Positions 1 to 9,455 of a DNA stretch of 64,000 bases are shown here, in pieces. The stretch spans positions 1 to 64,000 of the forward strand of contig JABILG010000019.1 of NCBI GenBank assembly GCA_018654605.1, read 5' to 3'. Every line of letters starts with the position of its first letter. The first letter of the stretch is position 1. The notes below the pieces were generated by a model, which saw only the letters and a list, made by a program, of their open reading frames with translations, was not told the origin of the DNA and made no database searches. This stretch comes from a bacterium. GTDB lineage: Bacteria; Desulfobacterota_D; UBA1144. Position numbers and translations under genes: made by a program.

Positions 1-924
1 TGGTGTTGCATATCCTCTATAGCTTGCAGGTCTTTCGTATGTTTCTGACCATGCTACTTCAGCTGGAGGGATAACTAAATCAAATGTAAATGAAATTAAA
101 CCTTTAATTTCGTTTACTTTTAATTCTGCGCCCATGTTATCAAATGGTGTAGCTTGTTGGAACCAGTCAATGGCATCGCCAGAAGCTGTTCTAGTAAGCT
201 CGTTTTTGATTTGGAATCTGTGTCCTTCTACATTGAATGCAGGTGGAAGTTTAGATGGAAGATATGTTAACTGCCATTCTGAACTTGCAACATCAGGACG
301 TGTGATAACTTTCATGTTGAATTTACCCCAGTCTGTTTTTCCATAAAAATATGGTGGTTTAACTGGTGCATCATCATATTTACCTTGTTGTGCGCACATT
401 AGGTAACCATTTCTTGTCATTGAAAAACCGAAGAAATCGTCTCCTTTCTCGCCGCCATGTTCTGTACAACGGATGTAAGACATTTTTTTAGGGAAACCTA
501 AAACACGTCCTGCGTCAACCGCGGAATCAGAAGTAAGATACATATATGGATAGTAACCAGCTTTCCATGTATTACCTTTAGCGTCTGTATGAGTAGCAGA
601 GATAGTTACTCCGAACTCTAAATATGGACCTAACATTGTGTTGTTGTGTTGTACGTACCAGTACTCAACAAGTTCTGCGTCGTCGCCATCCCATACTGTA
701 AGGGGTGGGTTTGGACATAGTCTTTGTCTTGTTTCTGCGTCAACATCAAGCACAAAAGCGGACCATCTTGAATCTGAATAAGTTAAAGGAAGAACATCAA
801 TATCCCATAGAGGATCGGAAGGGTTTCCGATAATCCATGACTTGATGTCTCTTTCAACTGGTGGTGCTGGAATCTCGTCTGTGAGAGTCCAATACTTTGT
901 GTCTACATTAAGATGACTTGGCAT
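1..924 (-). CDS. acetoacetate decarboxylase (ADC) superfamily-like protein, partial (runs off left edge)
   Basis: Minus-strand reading from ATG at 924 (MPSHLNVDTKYWTLTDEIPAPP...), SD GGAGG 8 nt upstream; contains SAVDAGRVLGFPKKMSYI resembling the ADC-family 'GR..GFPKK' motif. Missing from ORF track because it has no stop in the window. Confidence 0.75.
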   Translation of the reverse strand, partial: MPSHLNVDTKYWTLTDEIPAPPVERDIKSWIIGNPSDPLWDIDVLPLTYSDSRWSAFVLDVDAETRQRLCPNPPLTVWDGDDAELVEYWYVQHNNTMLGPYLEFGVTISATHTDAKGNTWKAGYYPYMYLTSDSAVDAGRVLGFPKKMSYIRCTEHGGEKGDDFFGFSMTRNGYLMCAQQGKYDDAPVKPPYFYGKTDWGKFNMKVITRPDVASSEWQLTYLPSKLPPAFNVEGHRFQIKNELTRTASGDAIDWFQQATPFDNMGAELKVNEIKGLISFTFDLVIPPAEVAWSETYERPASYRGYATP

Positions 925-1036
925 AATGTGAGACCTCCTTTATTGAATTTGCGCGTGTAGGGTAGTTTTGTTTGGTGTAAAACCTTTATTGTTAAACTAA
1001 GCTTTCACACCCCGTTCTATTAATTAACTCAAATAC

Positions 1037-1054
1037 TGAGTGAATAGTCAATCA
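1037..1054. promoter_or_regulatory. imperfect 18-bp palindrome (TGAGTGAATAGTCAATCA), possible TetR-type operator overlapping a minus-strand -35 for the ADC-like gene
   Basis: Matches its own reverse complement at 14/18 positions; minus strand contains TTGACT within it. Confidence 0.3.
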
Positions 1055-1115
1055 TTAATTTTAGAAATTATTTTTGTCCAGATTGAGAGCGTTTTAGAAG
1101 GTTTAAATTTTGACA

Positions 1116-1886
1116 TTATAAGTTTAAAAAAGACTCTAGAAGTTCCGCTACGTGCACAGCTCTGTCCTGAATCTTCAAGTTAGCCCTTGAATCAAAAGGA
1201 GTATCTAGCAAATCAATTATGGCTAAGTCAGAACCTGTCTTTAAAGCAACATCAGGAAGGCTGTTTGCGGGTGAAACTTGAAGAGAAGACCCAACAACGA
1301 TCATTAAAGATGTTTCCTTGCATTTATCTACAGAAGAGGTCCAAGGCCTTGTAGGTAAGCCTTCGCCGAAAAAAACTGCGGTTGGCTTAATTAAGCCGTT
1401 ACAAGGCTGCCCTTCGAAATCTTTACAAATCGGCGGATTTTCACCTTCTTTAACTCTTTTAATAATTTCATCCATCGTAAAAACTTGACCGCACTCTAAA
1501 CAACTGGCCTGTCTTATTGACCCATGAAGCTCGTGCACATTTGTATTACCAGCAGTTAAATGAAGACCATCAACGTTTTGAGTTATAACGCCCTCAATTA
1601 ATCCTACTTTTTCCATTTTAGCCAATATCATATGTGCGGCATTAGGTTTAGCGCTTGCTCTAATTGGATACATCTCTAAGGCATAGTCATAATACTGAGT
1701 TGGGTCCTGCAGGAAACCTGGAATCGAAACTATAGACGAGTCGTACTTCTCCCAGGCTCCCGAACCAGGTGAACGATAATCGGGTATACCAGACTCGGTG
1801 CTAATACCGGCGCCAGTGAAAACTATCGAATTCTTGTGTTTTAGGATTAAATCAGAAAGTTCTTTTATTTGATATTCTAAGCTCAT
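1116..1886 (-). CDS. cobB: Sir2-family NAD-dependent protein deacylase
   Basis: GAGISTESGIPDYRSPGSG, ITQNVDGLH, HELHGS, zinc-ribbon CLECG; typical sirtuin motifs. Confidence 0.93.
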   Translation of the reverse strand: MSLEYQIKELSDLILKHKNSIVFTGAGISTESGIPDYRSPGSGAWEKYDSSIVSIPGFLQDPTQYYDYALEMYPIRASAKPNAAHMILAKMEKVGLIEGVITQNVDGLHLTAGNTNVHELHGSIRQASCLECGQVFTMDEIIKRVKEGENPPICKDFEGQPCNGLIKPTAVFFGEGLPTRPWTSSVDKCKETSLMIVVGSSLQVSPANSLPDVALKTGSDLAIIDLLDTPFDSRANLKIQDRAVHVAELLESFLNL

Positions 1887-1895
1887 AAGAAAAAT

Positions 1896-1917
1896 AGGAA
1901 GGGCTAGCGCCCTTCCT
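1896..1917 (-). terminator. intrinsic terminator hairpin downstream of nitroreductase gene
   Basis: Perfect 9-bp stem AGGAAGGGC-TAGC-GCCCTTCCT; on the minus strand followed by ATTTTTC. Confidence 0.8.
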
Positions 1918-1933
1918 AAAAATTGATTAAGAA

Positions 1934-2749
1934 TTAACCATTTTCGTCAGTTCTTGTTGGTAAACCCATTTGCTCAGATGCAGCGTTAATATCTGCAAGT
2001 CTTTCAGGAGTAAGAGCTGACTCTTTACCCATCATACCAAGAGCTTCAAGCTCTGCATTAACTGCAGGATCTTCATCCGCAGGATTACCAAATTTATCTT
2101 TATAAATTATTGAGCCATAAGGTTTTCTTGGTCTATAACCCATTGATTCAACTGTCTCGCCAGGATAACCTAGAGCCATTGCCCATACAAACTGTGCAGA
2201 ATCAGTAAAACCTAGAGTTTCACCAATTGCAACACCATTACCCGCATAACAACAACTACCAAGCCCTAAAGCTGTAGCCATTAGTTGCGCTGATGCCATA
2301 GCCATGCCAGTTTCGCAAGCAAGCAAATAGTTAACTATTGGCTCAGGGAAACTTGTAAGCCTTGGAAGCGTTGAATTTTCAATATTGTCCAAACTCCACC
2401 CGTGACTTGGGTTAACTCCACCTACTTTAAAAAGCATTGGAAGCATCTCTGGAAGTCCGTCGTACCAAGCTGATCTATCTAAAGCAAAAACAAGACTAAC
2501 TGGGGCCATTTTCGCCATAGGGATATTAAATGCTGAAACAATCTTTGTAAAAGCATCTTTTGTGTCCTGTGAAGTAACCTGGGTTACAGTGACACCGTTA
2601 GCATTACCCATATGTGAAGCTGTTCTAGCTGCTTGACAAATTGCTTGAACTTTTTCAACTTCAACAGGTCTTTCTGGATCGTAGAATCTGCATGAACGTC
2701 TTTCCCCAAGAACTTTCACAAAGTCTACTGATTGATAATTTAAAGGCAT
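1934..2749 (-). CDS. nitroreductase family protein
   Basis: N-terminal RRSCRFYDPERPV motif, ALGLGSCCYAGNG, GYPGE near C-terminus. Confidence 0.85.
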   Translation of the reverse strand: MPLNYQSVDFVKVLGERRSCRFYDPERPVEVEKVQAICQAARTASHMGNANGVTVTQVTSQDTKDAFTKIVSAFNIPMAKMAPVSLVFALDRSAWYDGLPEMLPMLFKVGGVNPSHGWSLDNIENSTLPRLTSFPEPIVNYLLACETGMAMASAQLMATALGLGSCCYAGNGVAIGETLGFTDSAQFVWAMALGYPGETVESMGYRPRKPYGSIIYKDKFGNPADEDPAVNAELEALGMMGKESALTPERLADINAASEQMGLPTRTDENG

Positions 2750-2850
2750 AAAATTATTCCTCCTTGTTATAATTTTACTATTACTTAATTAAAAGTGAAC
2801 TATCTAATAGTACAGAATTTCAGTTTTTTTTGCAATAACTTTAATAAAAA

Positions 2851-3261
2851 CTACTTAACAGGTCTAAACTTATAGGAATAAATATCAGATCCATCCTTAG
2901 CTTTTCTGACAACTCCTACTATAGTTTCAACTTCCATCCCTAATTCTAGGTCGTTTTCTAGGTCATCCGCTTCAACTTGCGCCATAACTCTTACTTTTTG
3001 GTCAGGAAAATCAATTAGACCGAGACCAAAAGGAACAGTGAAATCGGGCAGGCTTCTTCTAACTATTGTAAAAGAATGCAGAACTCCATTTCTAGGTAAC
3101 TGTGTGTGCTCAACATCGTCTAAAAAACTAACTGGATCTGCCAAATAAGGTGGAAAAGTCCAGTTTCCAGAGGATTTTGATTTACCAGCAATTAACCGTG
3201 GTTCAGGGTCTTCGGTAAAAAATTCAGCATGTAAAACTCTTCTTTCGTTGTTATCACTCAT
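2851..3261 (-). CDS. DUF35/OB-fold (ChsH2-type) protein lacking the zinc-ribbon cysteines
   Basis: Directly downstream of a thiolase; LIAGKSKSSGNWTFPPYLADP in the zinc-ribbon position, then OB-fold sequence (LHSFTIVRR...PFGLGLIDFPDQ). Confidence 0.75.
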   Translation of the reverse strand: MSDNNERRVLHAEFFTEDPEPRLIAGKSKSSGNWTFPPYLADPVSFLDDVEHTQLPRNGVLHSFTIVRRSLPDFTVPFGLGLIDFPDQKVRVMAQVEADDLENDLELGMEVETIVGVVRKAKDGSDIYSYKFRPVK

Positions 3262-3285
3262 TGTAAAACTCCTGTTTAATTAGTG

Positions 3286-4452
3286 TTATTTGCCTAAAAT
3301 ACTTACGACACATGTTATGCCGTCCATTGCAGGTTGCGCCCCGCCCATAGTCTCAATTAATCCAATCTTAGCATCAGGCACCTGATATCCAGTTGCTTCA
3401 CCTCTAAGTTGATTAACTATCTCGACGGTTTGAAGTAAACCCGTTGCTCCCACTGGATGTCCTCTTGAAAGAAGTCCTCCACTTGCGTTGATTGCAATAT
3501 CTCCATCATAATTTGATGTTTCTTCTTCAATCAACCTTGCACCTTCACCCTTTTTAGCAAAACCAAGTGCTTCTGCAACTATAAGCTCTGCTATTGCAAA
3601 AGCGTCATGAATTTCAACTGCATCCATATCTTTGGGTCCTAAGCCTGCTTGCTCATACGCCATTTCTGATGTTCTTTTAACATTTTCTGATGGGTCACAG
3701 GTTAAACCGGTAGCAGAGGCATATCCTCCAGACTGGGCAACACAACCCAAGACCTTAATTGGCATTCTTGAAGTATCTCTTTTAATTTTTTTCAACGTTT
3801 CCCCATCAACTAAAACAGCTGCAGCAGAAGCATCTCCTACTGGACAACACATGCTTCTAGTTAAAGGGTCAGCAATAAGCGGATCATTTAAAACTTGCTC
3901 GACTGTAGTTTCCTTTCTAAATTGAGCTATTGGATTTTTAGCAGCATGTTTTCTACTTTTAACAACTACTTTTGCTAATGTTTCGGGGGAAACACCATAC
4001 TCGTCTAAATATTTTTTCGCCCTCATAGCATAAAGACCTGGCATACTCATTCCAAGCGCTACCTCAATATCATCCTCCTCTAACGGAAGAGGTCCTCCGG
4101 ACATTATTTTACTTAAATTTTCTACTCCCCAAGCTAAGGCCACATCATGCTGGCCATATGCAATAGTTCGCCATGCTTCCCAGAAAGAAAGCGTTCCGCT
4201 TCCACAGGCACCTTCGACATTAATAACTGGTTGACCAACAAGGCCTATATCTTTTAAAGTTCGCTGACCTACTCCCATACCCTGATAAACATGACCACAA
4301 AAACCTATTTCTATATCTCTTGCATGAATACCTGAATCTTTAATCGCGGCCCATGTTGCTTCGCGGCCCAGCATGTGAGCAGCTTGTGTGGGAAATTTTC
4401 CACATGATGTTTGACCAACGCCTATAATATATACATCTCTTAAATTTGCCAT
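3286..4452 (-). CDS. thiolase-like protein (SCP2/lipid-transfer type acetyl-CoA acetyltransferase)
   Basis: VEGACGSGTLSFWEAW, EIHDAFAIAELI, NASGGLLSRGHPVGATGLLQ motifs. Confidence 0.9.
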   Translation of the reverse strand: MANLRDVYIIGVGQTSCGKFPTQAAHMLGREATWAAIKDSGIHARDIEIGFCGHVYQGMGVGQRTLKDIGLVGQPVINVEGACGSGTLSFWEAWRTIAYGQHDVALAWGVENLSKIMSGGPLPLEEDDIEVALGMSMPGLYAMRAKKYLDEYGVSPETLAKVVVKSRKHAAKNPIAQFRKETTVEQVLNDPLIADPLTRSMCCPVGDASAAAVLVDGETLKKIKRDTSRMPIKVLGCVAQSGGYASATGLTCDPSENVKRTSEMAYEQAGLGPKDMDAVEIHDAFAIAELIVAEALGFAKKGEGARLIEEETSNYDGDIAINASGGLLSRGHPVGATGLLQTVEIVNQLRGEATGYQVPDAKIGLIETMGGAQPAMDGITCVVSILGK

Positions 4453-4536
4453 AAATTAACACCTCATCTTTGTCTTAATTAAAAAAATCTAACAATAGAA
4501 ACAAAATTGTAAATTGAAATAACAAAAAAGGCAATA

Positions 4537-5376
4537 TTAAGCCCAGTCGAGCATCTCAAAAACCTCAGCCTTTATTATTGGAAATAATTTTTTTGTTCTT
4601 GTAGGTTGGGTAGTATTATTTAAGTTTACAACCTCTATAATGCCTCGTGCTGAGTTTGTTACAAACATTGCTTCGGGAAAAATTATTGATCCTGGCTCAA
4701 ATTCACCTTCTATAATCCTTATTTTATTTTTTTTACACGCTTCTAAAACTAATCCCCGCGTGATTCCCTTTAGGGCTCCTGTTTCAATAGAAGGAGTAAA
4801 GACGTTTGTCCCCTTAATCCAAAAAAAGTTTGCAGAAGTTGTTTCAACAACCATATTTTTTTCATTAATTATTAGTGCATCGTCAAAATCATTTTGTTGA
4901 GCTATTTTTTTTTCCTTAGAGGAAAGGAGATAATTTGTTATTTTATGAGAATTAAAAATGTCAAATGAGCTTCTATATAATTTTCCAATTCCAAGAGAAA
5001 TTGATTCTTTTGCTTTATAGTCTTCTTCTTTGATTGATACGCACAATATTGTGCTTTCAGAACTATCTGCATATGATGTTCCACCTGAACTAAAGATGGC
5101 CACTTTAACTATTAGGTCTTTTATGATGTTGTTAAAATGATCTGATTTGTGGTCCTGGACAATCTTATCAACAACTGTCTCAACATAAAGGTCTCCGGGA
5201 AACTTAATGCCTAAAAAATCACAAGTTTTCTTTAATCTTTCAAGATGCCTTGAAAGATAGGTGGGCAATTTTTGCTTGTATCTAAAAGTTTCAAAGGCAC
5301 CTTCGCCGAACATTAAAGTTCTGTTAAAATCCTGTGGACTTTTAACTTTTTTATCAAAATATAAAAACTCTTTCAT
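4537..5376 (-). CDS. pabC: aminotransferase class IV (aminodeoxychorismate lyase / BCAT-like)
   Basis: MFGEGAFETFRYKQ, NEKNMVVETTSANFFWIKG, GITRGLVLEA; overlaps pabB-like ORF. Confidence 0.75.
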   Translation of the reverse strand: MKEFLYFDKKVKSPQDFNRTLMFGEGAFETFRYKQKLPTYLSRHLERLKKTCDFLGIKFPGDLYVETVVDKIVQDHKSDHFNNIIKDLIVKVAIFSSGGTSYADSSESTILCVSIKEEDYKAKESISLGIGKLYRSSFDIFNSHKITNYLLSSKEKKIAQQNDFDDALIINEKNMVVETTSANFFWIKGTNVFTPSIETGALKGITRGLVLEACKKNKIRIIEGEFEPGSIIFPEAMFVTNSARGIIEVVNLNNTTQPTRTKKLFPIIKAEVFEMLDWA

Positions 5377-6548
5377 TTTATCGACTCTTTCAATGCTCTA
5401 GACTTTAAAATAGTTTCTGCATTCTCTTTCGATGCCTTCGAGTCCCAAACTATCCCGGCACCAGTAAAAAATCTTGAAGTGGTATTTTCTATTATAGCAA
5501 CCCTTATCCCCACAGAAAAGCAAAAATCTCCTGAAGGCTCAAAAAAACCCACCGCTCCACAGTAAGGGCCCCGATTGTGCTTTTCAATTTCGTTAATTAT
5601 TTGTTTTGCTCTGGACTTCGGAGTACCTGTTACTGAACCTGGGGGCATTAAAAGTTCAAATATTTTTTCATTGGTAATATTCTTTTTTAGAGACCCTATA
5701 ATCTCTGATTCAAGCTGAACAAGAGTAGAATATGATTTTTTCTTAAAAAGTTTTTTTGTTTTCACGGTCCCTGTTTTACATATTTGAGACAAATCATTTC
5801 TCATTAAATCAACAATCATTAAATTTTCTGAAATTTCTTTTAAATTTTTGTTCAAATTTTTATCTTCAACTGAATCAAGAGGTGCTGTACCCTTAATTGG
5901 CTTAGTACTTATCTTTTGACCTTTTTTCTGAATAAAGAGCTCCATAGAGCCACTAATTAAAGAGTGGTCGTGAAAATTAAAGAAGGCTCCATATTCTACT
6001 GGCTGTGTTTTGTAATAATTCAAAAAAAGACTATACGGGTTTTCAACTTTCCCCAAAGTAAACTCTCTGCTTAAATTAATTTGATAAATATCGCCTTCTT
6101 TTATATATCGCCTTGCTTTTCTAACCCCTGAAATGAACGATAAGTCTGATGTAATTTTTTTAAGTTTTACTTTATCTTTAATTATAGTTGAGGGTGTGAG
6201 GGGAACCGTGGATTTGTTTTTATATATATTGAAAATCGCTTTATATTTAGGTCCTCTTAAGTTGTTTTGATTATATTCATAAGATAAATACCCGCATGCA
6301 TAAAAACCTTTTTTTAACTCTTTGTCTATTATTTTTAACAAGCCCAGTTTGGACTTTTTCTTTACACCGTCTTTAACAACAAAGGCTTGTCCGGCTTTGT
6401 CTTCAAAAACAACTAATTCTGGGTTAGAAAAAAAGAGGTTTTTACTTTTTGTACCCTTGGGGCTCCAGCTTGCATTTCTAGACTTGAGGTGAGTCGTCAT
6501 TTTCCTTTGATTGTTCTTTGTCTCCAGCATCTTCGGCAAGTTTTTCAA
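5373..6548 (-). CDS. pabB: aminodeoxychorismate synthase component I / anthranilate synthase I family
   Basis: EGDIYQINLSREF, ISTKPIKGTAP, MIVDLMRNDLSQIC, MPPGSVTGTPKSRA, GPYCGAVGFFEPSGDFCFSVGIR. Start uncertain: internal ATG at 6500 reduces the overlap with the upstream CDS. Confidence 0.88.
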   Translation of the reverse strand: MKNLPKMLETKNNQRKMTTHLKSRNASWSPKGTKSKNLFFSNPELVVFEDKAGQAFVVKDGVKKKSKLGLLKIIDKELKKGFYACGYLSYEYNQNNLRGPKYKAIFNIYKNKSTVPLTPSTIIKDKVKLKKITSDLSFISGVRKARRYIKEGDIYQINLSREFTLGKVENPYSLFLNYYKTQPVEYGAFFNFHDHSLISGSMELFIQKKGQKISTKPIKGTAPLDSVEDKNLNKNLKEISENLMIVDLMRNDLSQICKTGTVKTKKLFKKKSYSTLVQLESEIIGSLKKNITNEKIFELLMPPGSVTGTPKSRAKQIINEIEKHNRGPYCGAVGFFEPSGDFCFSVGIRVAIIENTTSRFFTGAGIVWDSKASKENAETILKSRALKESIK

Positions 6549-8547
6549 AATTAGAGTTCTTAACGGGCAAGTCGAGAGAATCTTCTAGCAACTCCGCAAT
6601 GTCTTTAATTTTAACGTTTTCATTGCCAACATATTTTGCAGCATCTTCAAACATTACATTACAAAATGGGCATGCAGCAGCAACAGTTTCAACACCACTT
6701 GCCTCTATCTCTTCAAACCTATTCCAGTTAACTCTTGGGGCTTCTTCTTCCATCCATATTTTTCCGCCGCCTGCGCCACAGCAAAAGCTTGTTTCTCTAG
6801 ATCTCTCTAACTCTTTCAACTCTAGACCAGGTATGGCCGATAGAATTTCTCTAGGTTCGTCAAAAACCCTGTTATGTCTTCCTAGGTAACACGGATCATG
6901 ATAAGTAATTTCCTCATCTAAACTTTTAACCGGGCTCAGCTTGCCTTCTTTAACAAGGCTAGCTAGAAATTCACTATGCGTTACCACTTCAACTTCTGAA
7001 CCAAAATCTGGATACTCGTTTTTAATTGAATTAAAACAATGTGGACAATTTGCTATAATTTTTTTTACACTAAAGCGGTTCATTGTCTCAATGTTTGCCA
7101 TGGCAAGCTCTTGAAACAAGGCCTCTTCGCCTAAACGCCTAGCCGGATCACCGGTACAAGTTTCATTCGGCCCCATAACGGCAAACTTGACTCCTGCTTC
7201 CTTTAAGAGCCTTGAAATTGTAGCAGCCACTTCTTGACCTCTGGGGTCAAATGCTCCAAAACACCCTGTCCAAAAAACAACTTCATAGTCTTCAGCGGTA
7301 TTTCCACCCCCATTACCAAGTACAGGCACCTTTTCTTCCTTTGTCCACGGTGCTCGATCTTTCGAATCAAAGCCCCAAGGATTTCCATGACTTCCGAGCT
7401 TCTGAAGCGTTCTAACTGCGGTTCCCTTCATTTTACCTTCCATAGTAAGGAATCTTCTCATTTCTACAATTTTTCCCATTTGATCGATGAAGAGTGGGCA
7501 AACCTCAACACACGCGCTACACGTAGTACAAGCATAAAGTTCTTCTTCGGTAACCCATCCTTCGCTGGGTAAATATTCTGTTTTCATTTCTTCTTTGTCA
7601 TTATTTTCAGTTACAAAGTGCCTTAATTTAATAACTATATCTCTTGGTGATAGTGGCTTTTCGGTTCCCCATGCAGGGCAATTATCAGTACACCTGCCAC
7701 ACTCAGTACATGTGTATGCATCTAAAACATCTTTCCAGCTAAAATCTTCAAATTTACCAGTTCCAAAATGCTCGAAATCGTCAGGAATATTTTCAAAATC
7801 AATTTTTGACATTTTACCTCTAGGTTCTAGGTTTTGAAAAAAAATATTAGGGATAACTGTAAGAACGTGGCTATGTTTTGAATATGGCAAATAATTTAAA
7901 AAAGCAAAAAGCAAACAAACATGAATCCAATAAAAAAATTCAGTAGAAAAAGCTGCGGTCGCTACGTTAACGTTACTTAAAAAAAATGTTGCCCACATTG
8001 ACGAAACGGGCAACCATGAAGCTGGCTCAGTTCCGAGTGCAATTTTAGAGGCACGAAAACCAAAGTCGGTAATCATTAAACCAAAAATCATTCCTAGAAT
8101 GACGACAGCATCAATACTGTTAACCTCTCTTCTTTTACCACTTGGAATAACTGTTCTATTTAATACACCCATAATTAGTGCAACAATAACAAGAGATTGT
8201 ACTATGTCTAGGATTAGCAAAAACATTTCTTGTGCTTCTCCACCAAGAAAACCAAAAGCTTCAAAGCCAGGAACGAAACCAAGAATCACCAACTCTGTTG
8301 ACCCTATGGTAATAATCATAAATCCCCAAAAAAGCATAAAGTGTTCTATGCCGGCCCAGGTATAATTTTTTAATATTCTTTTCTGTCCAAAAACGTAAAT
8401 TATCAGTCCCTTCACCCGTTCAAAAATTTGATCAGTTCGAAAGGAGGGCCTTTTAGCTTGAAACATTATCTTCAAGAATCCAAATACATTTCTTAGAAAA
8501 AATGCGATTGCAAACAACACTATTAAGCTCAGAACAACAGGTTTCAT
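6478..8547 (-). CDS. membrane Fe-S oxidoreductase: N-terminal nitrate reductase gamma-like membrane domain fused to 4Fe-4S and heterodisulfide-reductase (CCG) domains
   Basis: N-terminal TM helices; CTECGRCTDNCPA and CTTCSACVEVCPL ferredoxin motifs; two CCG-type motifs (CPHCFNS...HDPCYLGRHN; SFCCGAGGG). Confidence 0.9.
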   Translation of the reverse strand: MKPVVLSLIVLFAIAFFLRNVFGFLKIMFQAKRPSFRTDQIFERVKGLIIYVFGQKRILKNYTWAGIEHFMLFWGFMIITIGSTELVILGFVPGFEAFGFLGGEAQEMFLLILDIVQSLVIVALIMGVLNRTVIPSGKRREVNSIDAVVILGMIFGLMITDFGFRASKIALGTEPASWLPVSSMWATFFLSNVNVATAAFSTEFFYWIHVCLLFAFLNYLPYSKHSHVLTVIPNIFFQNLEPRGKMSKIDFENIPDDFEHFGTGKFEDFSWKDVLDAYTCTECGRCTDNCPAWGTEKPLSPRDIVIKLRHFVTENNDKEEMKTEYLPSEGWVTEEELYACTTCSACVEVCPLFIDQMGKIVEMRRFLTMEGKMKGTAVRTLQKLGSHGNPWGFDSKDRAPWTKEEKVPVLGNGGGNTAEDYEVVFWTGCFGAFDPRGQEVAATISRLLKEAGVKFAVMGPNETCTGDPARRLGEEALFQELAMANIETMNRFSVKKIIANCPHCFNSIKNEYPDFGSEVEVVTHSEFLASLVKEGKLSPVKSLDEEITYHDPCYLGRHNRVFDEPREILSAIPGLELKELERSRETSFCCGAGGGKIWMEEEAPRVNWNRFEEIEASGVETVAAACPFCNVMFEDAAKYVGNENVKIKDIAELLEDSLDLPVKNSNFEKLAEDAGDKEQSKENDDSPQV

Positions 8548-8609
8548 ATAAACTCCAAGGGGATGATTAATAATATTAAGTTGTCAGTGTTAAAAATCAA
8601 GGTTTAGAT

Positions 8610-9455
8610 TTAAGATTTTAAATGTTTTTCTGTTTTTTTCTTTGAATTTAATTCTAATAATCTTTCCAACTTGTCCAAATAAACTTTAAACTCTTTAATT
8701 CCGCTAATTAAATTTTTTCTATTAGACAAGAATATTTCTGACCAAAGGGTCTCGGAACTTTTGGAAATTCTACTATAATCTTTATAGCTGGTTCCACCAT
8801 ATTTGAGTATTTCTCGAGTAGTAAATTTATTGTTTACTATGTTCCTTAAGCCAAAGGCTAAAACATGTGGAAGATGACTTAAGTGTCCAAATATTTTGTC
8901 GTGTTTGCGTGGCGAGATAAGATAAACTGAACATCCAAGGGATTTCCATATGTTTTTTATCAAACTTATGGACCCTTTTTTTGCATTGGTTCCTGAAATA
9001 AAAACTGGCTTCTTCTTAAAAAGTCCTGGAACAAGGTTCTTAAATCCTGTTTTTTCTGTTCCTGCAATTGGATGTGCGCCGACAAACTCAAATGTTTTCG
9101 GAAATATTTTGACCGCTGACTTAAAAATTTCCTCTTTAACACTACCAACGTCTGTAATTATAATTTTATTTTTAAAGTCAATTTGAGCGAGCTCTGAAAA
9201 TACTAGTGGCATGCTACGAATACCAACTGAAACAAAAACTATATTGCTTTCTTTAATAGTTTCACTTTTTCCAAGGGTTGATACTTCAGAAAAAAATCCT
9301 GACTTAAGAGCCTGTTTTATGACTGTGGTGCTATTGTCTATTCCTGTAATCCTGACCTTCTTTCCGTGAACATTCTTAAGAGAAGAAGCAAGGGATCCGC
9401 CAATATGGCCAAGGCCTATAATGGTTATGTTTGTTTTCTTTTTCATTTTATACAA
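8610..9455 (-). CDS. tyrA: prephenate dehydrogenase
   Basis: IIGLGHIGGSLA, ITDVGSVKEEI, FVGAHPIAGTEKTGF. Confidence 0.9.
   Translation of the reverse strand: MYKMKKKTNITIIGLGHIGGSLASSLKNVHGKKVRITGIDNSTTVIKQALKSGFFSEVSTLGKSETIKESNIVFVSVGIRSMPLVFSELAQIDFKNKIIITDVGSVKEEIFKSAVKIFPKTFEFVGAHPIAGTEKTGFKNLVPGLFKKKPVFISGTNAKKGSISLIKNIWKSLGCSVYLISPRKHDKIFGHLSHLPHVLAFGLRNIVNNKFTTREILKYGGTSYKDYSRISKSSETLWSEIFLSNRKNLISGIKEFKVYLDKLERLLELNSKKKTEKHLKS

Noticed and set aside
134-346. ORF-track plus-strand ORF of 70 aa
   Set aside because: Antisense to the better-supported ADC-like CDS on the minus strand; no recognisable motifs.
6518-8365. Multiple ORFs (6518-6889, 7203-7388, 7234-7572, 7595-7837, 8099-8365) overlapping the Hdr-like gene
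   Set aside because: Antisense or alternate-frame shadows of a strongly supported CDS.
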